DNA from: Streptomyces syringium
GTDB taxonomy: Bacteria > Actinomycetota > Actinomycetes > Streptomycetales > Streptomycetaceae
Length of the DNA: 64,000 nt
Direction: 5' to 3'
Assembly (NCBI RefSeq): GCF_017876625.1
Contig: NZ_JAGIOH010000001.1
Span: 3,472,001-3,536,000 of the forward strand
The translations under genes were made by a program, and so were the position numbers. Below the pieces are notes generated by a model. That model made no database searches and was not told the origin of the DNA. It saw only the letters and a program-made list of their open reading frames with translations. Each line of letters starts with the position of its first letter. Within the stretch, counting starts at the first letter, position 1. This document shows positions 47,278-55,750 of the stretch, piece after piece.

Positions 47278-48288
47278 TCAGCCCGCCCGGTGCACGACCG
47301 CGTCGCAGAGGTCCTCGAGCGCGGACTTCGCGTCGCACTCGGGCAGCGGCGCGAGGATCGCGCGGGCCTCCTGCGCGTAGCGGACGGTGTCGCGGCGCGC
47401 CTGCTCCAGGGCCGGATGGGCACGCAGCAGGCGCAGCACCTCGGCGTGCCGGGCGTCGTCGGTGAGGTCGCCGTCGAGGAGTTCGCACAGCCGGCGGTCG
47501 TCGGCCGAACCGCTGGCGGCGGCCTGCGCGCGCAGGTGGAGCACGGGCAGGGTGGGGATGCCCTCGCGCAGGTCGGTGCCGGGGGTCTTGCCCGACTCAT
47601 GGGAGTCGCTGGCGATGTCGAGGACGTCGTCGGCGAGCTGGAAGGCGGTGCCGAGCCGCTCGCCGTAGTGGGTGAGGATCTCGACGGTGCGCTCGTCGGC
47701 GCCGGACATCATCGCGCCGTACCGTCCGGCGACGGCGATCAGCGAGCCGGTCTTGCCGGCGATGACGTCGAGGTAGTGCTCGATGGGGTCGCGGCCGTCG
47801 CGCGGGCCCGCGGTCTCCAGGATCTGGCCGGTGACCAGGCGCTCGAAGGCCTCGGCCTGGATCCGCACGGCCTCGGGGCCGAGGTCGGCCAGTATGTGCG
47901 AGGCCCGGGAGAAGAGGAAGTCGCCGGTCAGGACGGCCACGGAGTTGCCCCAGCGGGCGTTGGCGCTGTCCACGCCGCGGCGCACATCGGCCTCGTCCAT
48001 GACGTCGTCGTGGTAGAGCGTGGCCAGGTGCGTCAGCTCGACGACGACGGCCGACGGCACGATGCCCGGGGCGTAGGGGTCGCCGAACTGGGCGGCGAGC
48101 ATCACCAGCAACGGCCGGAACCGCTTGCCTCCGGCCCGGACGAGGTGCTGGGCGGCCTCGGTGATGAAGGGCACACCGCTCTTGGTGGCCTCCAGGAGGC
48201 CCTCCTCGACGGCGGCCAAACCGGCCTGGACATCGGCTTCAAGAGCCTGGTCCCGCACGCTCAGCCCGAAAGGCCCGACGACGGTCAC
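47278..48288 (-). CDS. Long-chain polyprenyl diphosphate synthase
   Basis: 336-residue trans-isoprenyl diphosphate synthase. GTG 48288 (MTVVGPFGLSVRDQAL) with AGGAG upstream; a longer frame to 48492 is not supported. First Asp-rich motif LYHDDVMDEAD (Asp94, Asp95, Asp98), GGKRFRP, second Asp-rich motif QLADDVLDIASD (about 220), and the small residues before the first motif typical of C35-C45 chain length. The product is probably the menaquinone side chain (heptaprenyl to nonaprenyl), which fits the two complex I clusters on either side. Single gene; the 404 bases upstream contain repeat copy B. Confidence 0.93.
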   Translation of the reverse strand: MTVVGPFGLSVRDQALEADVQAGLAAVEEGLLEATKSGVPFITEAAQHLVRAGGKRFRPLLVMLAAQFGDPYAPGIVPSAVVVELTHLATLYHDDVMDEADVRRGVDSANARWGNSVAVLTGDFLFSRASHILADLGPEAVRIQAEAFERLVTGQILETAGPRDGRDPIEHYLDVIAGKTGSLIAVAGRYGAMMSGADERTVEILTHYGERLGTAFQLADDVLDIASDSHESGKTPGTDLREGIPTLPVLHLRAQAAASGSADDRRLCELLDGDLTDDARHAEVLRLLRAHPALEQARRDTVRYAQEARAILAPLPECDAKSALEDLCDAVVHRAG

Positions 48289-48585
48289 GAGGGGTACTCC
48301 TGTCTGCCTGCGAACACGGGGATTGTCGATGTGTCGCTGTCTCCACCAAAAGTCAGCGTATCCGGTCGACTGTGGATCACCGTGGGCGCCTGCCCGGCTG
48401 GCACTCTCCCGGGGCTCCCCGGCTGCCTTGGAACACGCGTCGGCCTCCGCCGTCACACTGCTCGACGTCTGCCCCGCCGTGTCCTTGATCACCCGGTTGT
48501 TTCCGCACAGACGTACTGGCCGGCTCCGCCACCCGTGGCAGACCGGCCAGTACGGATTCCTCTGTGGAGTGCGGGGCGCCTTTGC
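48289..48585 (-). other. Upstream region of the polyprenyl synthase gene
   Basis: No gene supported. Open frames that extend the synthase upstream lack codon bias and a start signal. I see no convincing promoter boxes. Confidence 0.4.
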
Positions 48586-48690
48586 CGCCTGCGGCGGCGG
48601 GCGCCCCGCGGGCGCGTCCTCGAGCGCCGGACGGGCTCGAATGAGCCCGTCCGGCGCTCGAGGACACCGCTACGCAGCGGAGGTGCACAC
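48586..48690. repeat. Dispersed repeat, copy B
   Basis: Flank CGCCTGCGGCGGCGGGCGCC, then arms 48616-48637 and 48644-48665 (perfect 22-base inverted repeat, 6-base loop), then GAGGACACCGC...CGCAGCGGAGGTGCACA. The same flanks occur around copy C. Ends at the 3' end of the oxidoreductase gene (48693). Confidence 0.85.
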
Positions 48691-48692
48691 GC

Positions 48693-49895
48693 CTAGAGCG
48701 CAGCCACCGCCCTGGCCAGCCGCGGGGAGGCGTATTCGGTGCCGCAGACGAACCGCATGACCGGGCCGTAGCTGGCGGCGGCAGGGAGCCCGGTGAAGAA
48801 CAGGCCGGGCACGGACGAGTGGTAGCCGGGGCCCAGGCGCGGGCCGCCCGCGCCGACCGCGAGCTTGGCGCGCAGGCCGTGGCCCAGGAAGTCCAGGGCG
48901 GCGAGGTCCACCCGGTAGCCCGTCGCGGCCAGGACATGATCGGCGGCCAGCTCACCGGCCGCGCCGCCGTCGCCGACGAGGGTCAGCACCGGACGTCCCG
49001 ACTCCACCCGGGCCCGCGCGATCCGCTTGCCCTCGGTGACCTGCACCCGGCCGACGAAGCGCTCGCGCAGCCACCAGGCGCCGAGCGGCCCCAGCACCCG
49101 CCCCACCAGGAACCGGCGGGCCGGGGCCGGAAGATGGCGGAAAGCGTCCGCGTAGTAGGAGAAGGCGTACAGCGACCAGGCCCGCCCGAAGGGGGACGAG
49201 GGACGCAGCGGAGGCTGTCCGTCCGGTGCGGCTCCGAAGCGCACCGCGCCCCGGGTGCGGGCGAGGACGCGCACCGAGGCGGCCCCGGCGTCGGCGAGCA
49301 GCACCGCGCTCTCCAGCGCCGACTGCCCGGCGCCCACGACGACGACGTCCTGGCCGCTGAAGCGGTCGAAGTCACGGTGCTGCGAGCTGTGCGAGACGGG
49401 GCCGCTCGGGGAGGGGCCGTCGGGGACGGCGGTGGCCAGCTGGGGCGGCAGGTGGGCGAAGCCGCTCAGCCCGGTGGCGACGACGACGGCACGGGCGGTG
49501 AACTGCTCCCCGGAGTCGAGCTTCAGCTCGAAGCCCGGCCGGGCGCCGCGCCGGTCGACCGAGACCACCCGCACCTGCTCCAGCCCCGGCACCAGCCGCT
49601 CCTGGAACCACAGCCCGTAGCGGGCGAAGGTCTCGACCGGGATGGGGTCCCAGTCCGATTCGTAGCGCCGCTCCCCCGTCGCGCGGCAGAAGTCGAGGAG
49701 GGTGTGCCCGGGCTGGGGGGCGTCGATGTTGGAGGCGTCGGGGGTGGATTTCAGCAGCATCCCGGCGGGCATGTGCGCACGCCAGCTCACCATCGGCGAG
49801 CCCAGGACGCGCACGGGTATGCCGCGTGCCCGCAGATGGGCGGCGGTCGAGAGACCGTACGGACCGGCCCCGATGACTGCTACCGGAAGTGTCAC
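48693..49895 (-). CDS. FAD/NAD(P)-dependent oxidoreductase (flavin monooxygenase-like)
   Basis: 400 residues from GTG 49895 with GGGAGG upstream. FAD motif VAVIGAGPYGLSTAAHL (5-21), a second dinucleotide motif VVVVGAGQSALESAVLL (about 192-208), and ATG-type motif VLAATGYRVDL before the C terminus. The layout (FAD site, NADPH site, no obvious substrate domain) fits class B flavoprotein monooxygenases or N-hydroxylase-like reductases. It is 18 bases after the ATP-grasp gene; the two look like a small operon. Substrate unknown. Confidence 0.85.
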   Translation of the reverse strand: MTLPVAVIGAGPYGLSTAAHLRARGIPVRVLGSPMVSWRAHMPAGMLLKSTPDASNIDAPQPGHTLLDFCRATGERRYESDWDPIPVETFARYGLWFQERLVPGLEQVRVVSVDRRGARPGFELKLDSGEQFTARAVVVATGLSGFAHLPPQLATAVPDGPSPSGPVSHSSQHRDFDRFSGQDVVVVGAGQSALESAVLLADAGAASVRVLARTRGAVRFGAAPDGQPPLRPSSPFGRAWSLYAFSYYADAFRHLPAPARRFLVGRVLGPLGAWWLRERFVGRVQVTEGKRIARARVESGRPVLTLVGDGGAAGELAADHVLAATGYRVDLAALDFLGHGLRAKLAVGAGGPRLGPGYHSSVPGLFFTGLPAAASYGPVMRFVCGTEYASPRLARAVAAL

Positions 49896-49913
49896 GAGTC
49901 CCCTCCCAGGGCG

Positions 49914-51170
49914 TTACTCGACGACGGCAGCGGCACGGCGACGGGATCGCCACAGCTGCCACAGGTGCCGCGCGCCCGGTCGTATGAACCGGGCGAGCAT
50001 GGTGAAGAACGGCTTCATGTCGTCCGCCGCGGCCCAGGCCAGCTCGGTGCCGCTGGCCCGGACGGGTGCGTGGGGGGTGGTGTAACCGCTGCGGCGGTAG
50101 GCGGCGAGCGCGGGCAGGTCGATGTTCTCCACGACGAAGCGGCGGCCCGCGCGCTGCTCCCCCTCGGGGACCTCACGGCCGGTGAGGTCCAGATGCTGGG
50201 CGCGGACGACGTCGATGCCCGCCACGCTCTCGAAGAGACGGAACTGCGCACCCATGCGGGGGTTGAAATCCAGGAGTTTGTAACGGCCGTCGCGGCGGTC
50301 GTAGCGCCAGTCCAGGTCGATGATGCCGCTGAAGCCGATCTGCTTGATGAACTGCGCTGCCATCGCGGCGAGTTCGGGATTGTCGACGACGTAGGCGTTG
50401 GCCGTCATGCCCGCGTGCGGGGGCCAGGAACGCACCTTGACCCCGGTGAACATCGCCAGCGGCGCGCTCTCCGCGTCGAAGTACGCGTGGACGATCCAGT
50501 CCTCGGCGTCCTCGCGCGGCAGATACTCCTGGAGGATCACCCCCGGCATCCGCCCCCAGCCGCGTGCCAGATCCAGCAGCTCACGGGGGCCGCCTATCCG
50601 CGTCGTGCCGTGCACGGCGGGCTGCCGGCGGCGTTCGAACGCCTCCCGGTTCTTGGCCACCAGGGGGAAGCGGGCGGTCGTCGCATACTTCTCGATCTCC
50701 TCGTAGGAGGCGGGGAAGAGGGACGCCGGGGCGGGCACCCCGTGCTCCACGCACAGCTCGTACAGCCCCTGCTTGCTGGCGAGCCGGCGGGGTAATCCCC
50801 GCTCCACCGGTGGGAAGAGGAACGGCCCGGACAGTGCCTCGGCGTGCTCGGCGATGAGCACCGCCGCCTCCTCGTCGGTCGGCACCAGGACCGTGGGGCG
50901 CCCGATGGACCGCCCGATCGTCAGCAGCCCGTCGACCAGCTCCTCGGACCGCTCGGTGCCGGTGGTGGGCCAGACGAAGGCACGGTCCAGATAGCGGGAG
51001 AGCGCGGCGGGGGTCCAGCGGTCCTCGGTGATGGCGTACATCGGGATCCCGAGCCGGCCGAGACTGCGGATCGCGCCGACGCCGCCGTGGTGCAGGGGAT
51101 AGCCGCCGATCTTCACCATCAGCCCGGGCACCGACCGGTCCGCCGCGATGGGCGTGCTTCTGCTCGCCAC
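49914..51170 (-). CDS. ATP-grasp carboxylate-amine ligase-like protein
   Basis: About 418 residues from GTG 51170 (MASRSTPIAADRS) with GGGGGG five bases upstream; GTG 51227 and 51176 are alternatives. ATP-grasp features: KNREAFERRRQPA (ATP-binding Lys region), VILQEYLPREDAEDWIVHAYFD, GFSGIIDLDWRYD and LLDFNPRMGAQFRL (metal-binding Asp/Asn). N-terminal part (GGVGAIRSLGRLGIPMYAI) is the pre-ATP-grasp Rossmann-like domain. Family members join a carboxylate to an amine or thiol using ATP. With the flavoprotein 18 bases downstream it may build or modify a small peptide-like or surface molecule; this is inference. Confidence 0.82.
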   Translation of the reverse strand: MASRSTPIAADRSVPGLMVKIGGYPLHHGGVGAIRSLGRLGIPMYAITEDRWTPAALSRYLDRAFVWPTTGTERSEELVDGLLTIGRSIGRPTVLVPTDEEAAVLIAEHAEALSGPFLFPPVERGLPRRLASKQGLYELCVEHGVPAPASLFPASYEEIEKYATTARFPLVAKNREAFERRRQPAVHGTTRIGGPRELLDLARGWGRMPGVILQEYLPREDAEDWIVHAYFDAESAPLAMFTGVKVRSWPPHAGMTANAYVVDNPELAAMAAQFIKQIGFSGIIDLDWRYDRRDGRYKLLDFNPRMGAQFRLFESVAGIDVVRAQHLDLTGREVPEGEQRAGRRFVVENIDLPALAAYRRSGYTTPHAPVRASGTELAWAAADDMKPFFTMLARFIRPGARHLWQLWRSRRRAAAVVE

Positions 51171-51335
51171 CAGCACCCCCCTCGGCCACTCACCCGCAGC
51201 GGCCCCCCACTGTGTGTGACTCGACACAGGACGCTACTTCGGAACTACCGCTTCCAGCAAGGCAATCCGGGACATTGCCAGCTCTTTGGCGGGTGTACGG
51301 ACGGCGCGCGACCAGCGCTTGCGCAACCGTTCGAG

Positions 51336-51461
51336 CCGCCTGCGGCGGCGGGCGCCCTGCGGGCGCGTCCTCGATCGCCGGACGGGCTGTTTCGGCTGAG
51401 GTCAGCCACATCCGGCCCGTCCGGCGATCGAGGACACCGCCGCGCAGCGGAGGTGCACAGC
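51336..51461. repeat. Dispersed repeat, copy C
   Basis: Same flanks as copy B; inverted-repeat arms 51367-51387 and 51415-51435 (21 bases, perfect) around an inner GGCTGA/CAGCC stem. Lies in the divergent gap between the ATP-grasp gene and fumarylacetoacetase; the rest of the 51171-51564 gap shows no gene. Confidence 0.85.
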
Positions 51462-51564
51462 CGAAAGCCGCCGGGCAGGCTCCACGCGGCGGCCAGCACG
51501 TAATGTGGTGCCCAGTTCCCACCGGCCCTCCAGGAGCGTCCCGGAGAAAGCGAGGCAGCGTCCC

Positions 51565-52749
51565 ATGCCCGAGCACCGCCCCCGCGAACTGTCCGAAGGC
51601 GACCCCTTCGGCGCGGCCACCCTCCCCTACGGCGTGTTCACGACGCCCGACGCCCCGGACCACCCCCGGATCGGTGTCCGTTACGGCGACTTCGTGCTCG
51701 ACGCGGCGGCCGCCGCGGCCGCCCACGGCTCCGCGCACGCCGCGCTGCTGGACCAGCCGACGCTCAACCCCCTGCTCGCCGCCGGACGCCCCGTGTGGCA
51801 GGCCGTGCGCGCCGAGGTCCGCTCCTGGCTCACCGGGGAGCACTTCCACCCGCTCGCCGAGGTGACGCTGCGGCTGCCGTTCGAGGTCGCCGACTACGTC
51901 GACTTCTACGCGAGCGAGCACCACGCCACCAACGTCGGCAAGATCTTCCGGCCCGACGGCGAGCCGCTCACGCCCAACTGGAAGCACCTGCCCATCGGCT
52001 ACCACGGCCGCGCCGGGACGATCGTGGTCTCCGGCACCGACGTCGTGCGCCCCCAGGGCCAGCGCAAGACCCCCGCCGACGCCACGCCCGTCTTCGGGCC
52101 GTCCGTGCGGCTCGACATCGAGGCCGAGGTGGGCTTCGTCGTCGGCACCCCGGCACCGGAGAACACCCCGGTCGGCCTCGACGGCTTCCGCAAGCACGTC
52201 TTCGGCGTCTGCCTCGTCAACGACTGGTCGGCGCGCGACATCCAGGCCTGGGAGTACGTGCCGCTCGGCCCGTTCCTCGGCAAGTCCTTCGCGACCTCCG
52301 TCTCCGCGTGGATCACCCCGCTCGACGCCTTCGACGAGGCCCGCACCGCGCCGCCGGAGCGCACCCACCCGCTGCTGCCCTACCTCGACGACACCGACAG
52401 CGAGCCGGGCGGCATCGACCTGCGCATCGAGGTGCGCATCAACGGCGAGACCGTCGCCCGGCCGCCGTTCGCCGCCATGTACTGGACGGCGGCCCAGCAG
52501 CTGGCCCATATGACGGTCAACGGCGCCTCGTTGCGCACGGGCGACTTCTACGCCTCCGGCACGGTCAGCGGCCCCGAGCCCGACCAGCGCGGCTGCCTCC
52601 TCGAGCTCACCGAGGGCAAGGGCCCGTACCTGGCGGACGGCGACGAGGTCACCCTGACGGCCTGGGCGCCGGGTCCGGGCGGCGCCCGGATCGGGCTCGG
52701 CGAGGTCACCGGCCGTATCGTCCCCGCGCACGGCACCACCGCGCCATGA
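51565..52749 (+). CDS. fahA: Fumarylacetoacetase
   Basis: 394-residue hydrolase of the last step of tyrosine/phenylalanine breakdown (homogentisate pathway), yielding fumarate and acetoacetate. ATG 51565 (MPEHRPRELSEGDPFG) with GAGG upstream. Motifs: small N-terminal SH3-like domain; DYVDFYASEHHATNVG (metal Asp and active-site His), HLPIGYHGRAGT, DIEAEVGFVVG (two metal Glu), CLVNDWSARDIQAWE (metal Asp) and PLGPFLGKSFATSVS (Lys). All catalytic residues present. Its stop overlaps the start of the GPP34 gene by 4 bases (ATGA). The other pathway genes are not in this window. Confidence 0.95.
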   Translation: MPEHRPRELSEGDPFGAATLPYGVFTTPDAPDHPRIGVRYGDFVLDAAAAAAAHGSAHAALLDQPTLNPLLAAGRPVWQAVRAEVRSWLTGEHFHPLAEVTLRLPFEVADYVDFYASEHHATNVGKIFRPDGEPLTPNWKHLPIGYHGRAGTIVVSGTDVVRPQGQRKTPADATPVFGPSVRLDIEAEVGFVVGTPAPENTPVGLDGFRKHVFGVCLVNDWSARDIQAWEYVPLGPFLGKSFATSVSAWITPLDAFDEARTAPPERTHPLLPYLDDTDSEPGGIDLRIEVRINGETVARPPFAAMYWTAAQQLAHMTVNGASLRTGDFYASGTVSGPEPDQRGCLLELTEGKGPYLADGDEVTLTAWAPGPGGARIGLGEVTGRIVPAHGTTAP

Positions 52750-53438
52750 ACCACGGCACGCCGGACCTCACGCTGCCGGAAGAGCTGCTGCTGCTCGCCC
52801 TCCACCCCGAAAAGGGCAACAGGCTGTGCAGCGCCCGGTATCTGGGGTACGGCATGGCCGGGGCCGTACTGGCCGAACTCCAGCTGGGCGGGCACATCAG
52901 GGAGGACCGGGTGCGCCCGGTCGTGCTCCCGGGCGCACCGCCGGCCGACCGGCGGCTGGCCGGGGCTCTGCGGAGCCTCGGTGAGCCCGGCGCCAAGGCG
53001 CCGAAGACATACCGCTGGGTGCGGACCGCCGCCCGGCACGTGGAGGAGCCCTGGCTCACGGGGCTGGTGGAGCGGCGGGCCGTGCGCGCGGAGCGGCGGC
53101 GGGCGCTCGGCCTCTTCCCGTACACGCGGTATCCCGTCGGGCCGGTCGATCTGACCAGCGAGACCCGGCGGCGGTTCGAGGCGGCGCGGACGGCGGGCTG
53201 GCCCGACCCGCGCTCCCGGGCGCTGGCCGCCCTGGTGTTCGCCATAGGCGTCGGCGGTGTCCTCTACCCCGGCTGGGGCGCGCGGCACCAACGCTCGGCC
53301 ATGCGGGACGCCCTGGACCATTCCTGGACGGCCAAGGCGGTGCGCCGCAACGTCCAGGCCGACAAGTCCAGCGGTTCCGGTGGCTTCGGCGGTGACGGTG
53401 GCGGCGACGGCGGAGGGGGCGGAGGCGGGGGCGACTGA
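52746..53438 (+). CDS. GPP34 (Golgi phosphoprotein 3) domain protein
   Basis: 230 residues starting MNHGTPDLTLPEELLLLALHPEKG, the typical GPP34 opening. About residues 5-195 form the GPP34 fold, known from eukaryotic GOLPH3, which binds phosphatidylinositol 4-phosphate; function of the many actinobacterial members is unknown. A hydrophobic segment (ALAALVFAIGVGGVLYPG) and a Gly/Asp-rich tail (GGFGGDGGGDGGGGGGGGD) end the protein. Translation is coupled to fumarylacetoacetase through ATGA, though a functional link is not obvious. Confidence 0.87.
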   Translation: MNHGTPDLTLPEELLLLALHPEKGNRLCSARYLGYGMAGAVLAELQLGGHIREDRVRPVVLPGAPPADRRLAGALRSLGEPGAKAPKTYRWVRTAARHVEEPWLTGLVERRAVRAERRRALGLFPYTRYPVGPVDLTSETRRRFEAARTAGWPDPRSRALAALVFAIGVGGVLYPGWGARHQRSAMRDALDHSWTAKAVRRNVQADKSSGSGGFGGDGGGDGGGGGGGGD

Positions 53439-53440
53439 AC

Positions 53441-53463
53441 GCCCCGGCCCGCCGGAACGGGGC
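53441..53463 (+). terminator. Possible terminator after the GPP34 gene
   Basis: GCCCCG (53441-53446) pairs with CGGGGC (53458-53463) two bases past the stop; short stem, no U-tract. Confidence 0.4.
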
Positions 53464-53505
53464 TGCTAACTTGGCATGTCCTGTTCGACGTCTGAGGAGT
53501 AGTAC

Positions 53506-54012
53506 GTGCGCAAGGCAGCGCAGTTCACGGGGGCGGCGCTCATCGCCGCTGTGCTGATGACCGGTTGTGGCAGCGGAAGCGACGACGGCAAGAAGAAGGA
53601 CAAGGAGACCGGGGCCACGGCCCCGGCGTCCGACAAGCCGGGCGCGGGCGGGGAGTCCGCCAAGCCCGGCGCCGGGGACCCCGCCAGGATGGACGGCATG
53701 TGGAACCGCCAGAAGGGCACCGAGATCGTCCGGGTGACCATCATGAGCACCACGGCCATCTCCGCCTCCGCCGGTGCGGTGTGCAACGGCCCGGCGACGA
53801 AGTCCGGCACCACGGCGAAGCTCGACCTCAAGTGCAACGCGAGCGACAACACCCGCGCCAAGGGCACCGCCACCCTGTCGGCCGACGGCAAGAAGCTCAC
53901 GGTCAGCTGGGACAACGGCCCGACCGAGGACTTCACCAAGGACCCCATCAAGGTCGAGATGCCGAAGATCGAGATGCCGAAGATCGACACCCCGACCATC
54001 CCGGCGGGCTGA
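53506..54012 (+). CDS. Small secreted lipoprotein, unknown function
   Basis: 168 residues from GTG 53506 with GAGGAG upstream. Signal peptide with lipobox LMTGC (Cys at 21), so exported and lipid-anchored. A Gly/Lys/Ala linker (GKKKDKETGATAPASDKPGA) leads to a small beta-rich domain with two cysteines (AVCNGPATKSGTTAK, LDLKCNASD), and a C-terminal tail with a repeated EMPKI/EMPKI/DTPTI pattern. No known domain recognised. Convergent with nuoN, separated by a perfect-stem terminator. Confidence 0.8.
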   Translation: MRKAAQFTGAALIAAVLMTGCGSGSDDGKKKDKETGATAPASDKPGAGGESAKPGAGDPARMDGMWNRQKGTEIVRVTIMSTTAISASAGAVCNGPATKSGTTAKLDLKCNASDNTRAKGTATLSADGKKLTVSWDNGPTEDFTKDPIKVEMPKIEMPKIDTPTIPAG

Positions 54013-54031
54013 CGGCTCCGGTACCCGGACG

Positions 54032-54071
54032 CGCCGCTGCCCGGCACCCCGTGGGGTGCCGGGCAGCGGCG
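54032..54071. terminator. Bidirectional terminator between the lipoprotein gene and nuoN
   Basis: Perfect 19-base-pair stem (54032-54050 with 54053-54071) around a 2-base loop between convergent genes. Confidence 0.85.
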
Positions 54072-54097
54072 TGACGTCCGTACCGCGTCCGTGGCGG

Positions 54098-55750
54098 CTA
54101 GCGCACGAACGTGCCCGCCTGGCCCGCGAGATCCAGGAAGTACTGCGGGGCCACCCCGAGGACGACGGTGACGGCGACGCCGACGGCGATGGCCGTGGAG
54201 GTGAGCACGCTGGGCACGGCCACCGTCGGGCCGTCGGCCTTCGGCTCGCTGAAGAACATCAGCACGATCACCCGGACGTAGAAGAACGCGGCGATGGCCG
54301 AGGACAGCACACCCACGATGACGAGCGTCCCGGCGCCGCCCTGCGCCGCCGCCTTGAAGACGGCGAACTTTCCGGCGAAGCCGCTCGTGAGCGGAATGCC
54401 CGCGAAGGCCAGCAGGAAGACCGCGAAGACGGCTGCGACCAGGGGCGAACGCCGCCCGAGACCGGCCCACTTCGACAGGTGCGTGGCCTCGCCGCCCGCG
54501 TCGCGCACCAGCGTCACGACCGAGAAGGCGCCGAGCGTCACGAAGGAGTACGCGGCGAGGTAGAACAGCACGGAGGAGACGCCGTCCGGGCTGGCCGCGA
54601 TGACACCGGCGAGGATGAACCCCGCGTGGGCGATGGAGGAGTAGGCCAGCAGCCGCTTCACATCCGTCTGCGTCACGGCCACGATCGCGCCGAGCAGCAT
54701 CGTGACGATCGCGACGCCCCACATGACCGGCCGCCAGTCCCAGCGCATCCCCGGCAGCACCACGTACAGCAGCCGCAGCAGGGCGCCGAAGCCGGCGACC
54801 TTCGTCGCGGCCGCCATGAAGCCGGTGACGGGCGTCGGGGCGCCTTGGTAGACGTCGGGGGTCCACATGTGGAACGGCACCGCGCCGACCTTGAACAGCA
54901 GGCCCATCAGCACCAGCGCCCCGCCGATCAGCAGCAGCGCGTCATTGCCCATGGTGGAGGCCAGGGCGGGGTCGACCGTGCGCGTGGTGCCGCTCACCAC
55001 CTCGGCGATGCCGGAGTACGTGACGGTGCCCGCGTAGCCGTAGAGGAGGGCCACGCCGAAGAGCAGGAAGGCGGAGGAGAAGGCACCGAGCAGGAAGTAC
55101 TTGACGGCCGACTCCTGCGAGAGCAGCCGCTGGCGGCGGGCCAGCGCGCACAGCACGTACAGCGGGAGGGAGAAGACCTCCAGCGCGACGAAGAGCGTCA
55201 ACAGGTCGTTCGCCGCGGGGAAGACCAGCATCCCGCCGATCGCGAAGAGCGCGAGCGGGAAGACCTCGGTGGTGGTGAACCCGGCCTTCACCGCGGCCTG
55301 TTCGGCCTCTCCGCCCGGGACGGCGGAGCCCTGCGCGGCGAAGGAGTCGACCCGGTTGCCGTGCGCGGCGGGGTCGAGCCGGCGCTCGGCGAAGGTGAAG
55401 ACGGCGATCAGTGAGACGAGGAGAATGGTGCCCTGGAGGAACAGCGCCGGACCGTCGACGGCGACGGCCCCCATGGCGGCGATCTGCGCCTTCTCGCCCG
55501 CGTGACCGCCCGCCGCCAGGGCGACGACGGCGGCGAAGGCGGCGGCGAGGCCGACGACGGACAGCAGGAGCTGTGCGTGGTACCGGGCGCGGCGCGGCAG
55601 GAACGCCTCGACGAGAATGCCCAGGACGGCGACGCCGAGCACGATCAGCGTCGGCGCCAGCTGGGCGTACTCGATGTGCGGCGCGGGGATCTCCCTCGGG
55701 GGGTCGGCCGCCAGTGTCCACAGGCTGTGGACGGGTGCTGCGTGGCTCAC
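54098..55750 (-). CDS. nuoN: NADH-quinone oxidoreductase subunit N
   Basis: 550-residue antiporter-like membrane subunit of complex I. GTG 55750 overlaps the nuoM stop (GTGA). Motifs FVALEVFSLPLYVLCAL (conserved Glu) and FKVGAVPFHMWTPDVYQGAPTPV (conserved Lys, HxWxPD). About 14 helices. Last gene of the main nuo operon; the terminator at 54032-54071 follows. Confidence 0.95.
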   Translation of the reverse strand: MSHAAPVHSLWTLAADPPREIPAPHIEYAQLAPTLIVLGVAVLGILVEAFLPRRARYHAQLLLSVVGLAAAFAAVVALAAGGHAGEKAQIAAMGAVAVDGPALFLQGTILLVSLIAVFTFAERRLDPAAHGNRVDSFAAQGSAVPGGEAEQAAVKAGFTTTEVFPLALFAIGGMLVFPAANDLLTLFVALEVFSLPLYVLCALARRQRLLSQESAVKYFLLGAFSSAFLLFGVALLYGYAGTVTYSGIAEVVSGTTRTVDPALASTMGNDALLLIGGALVLMGLLFKVGAVPFHMWTPDVYQGAPTPVTGFMAAATKVAGFGALLRLLYVVLPGMRWDWRPVMWGVAIVTMLLGAIVAVTQTDVKRLLAYSSIAHAGFILAGVIAASPDGVSSVLFYLAAYSFVTLGAFSVVTLVRDAGGEATHLSKWAGLGRRSPLVAAVFAVFLLAFAGIPLTSGFAGKFAVFKAAAQGGAGTLVIVGVLSSAIAAFFYVRVIVLMFFSEPKADGPTVAVPSVLTSTAIAVGVAVTVVLGVAPQYFLDLAGQAGTFVR

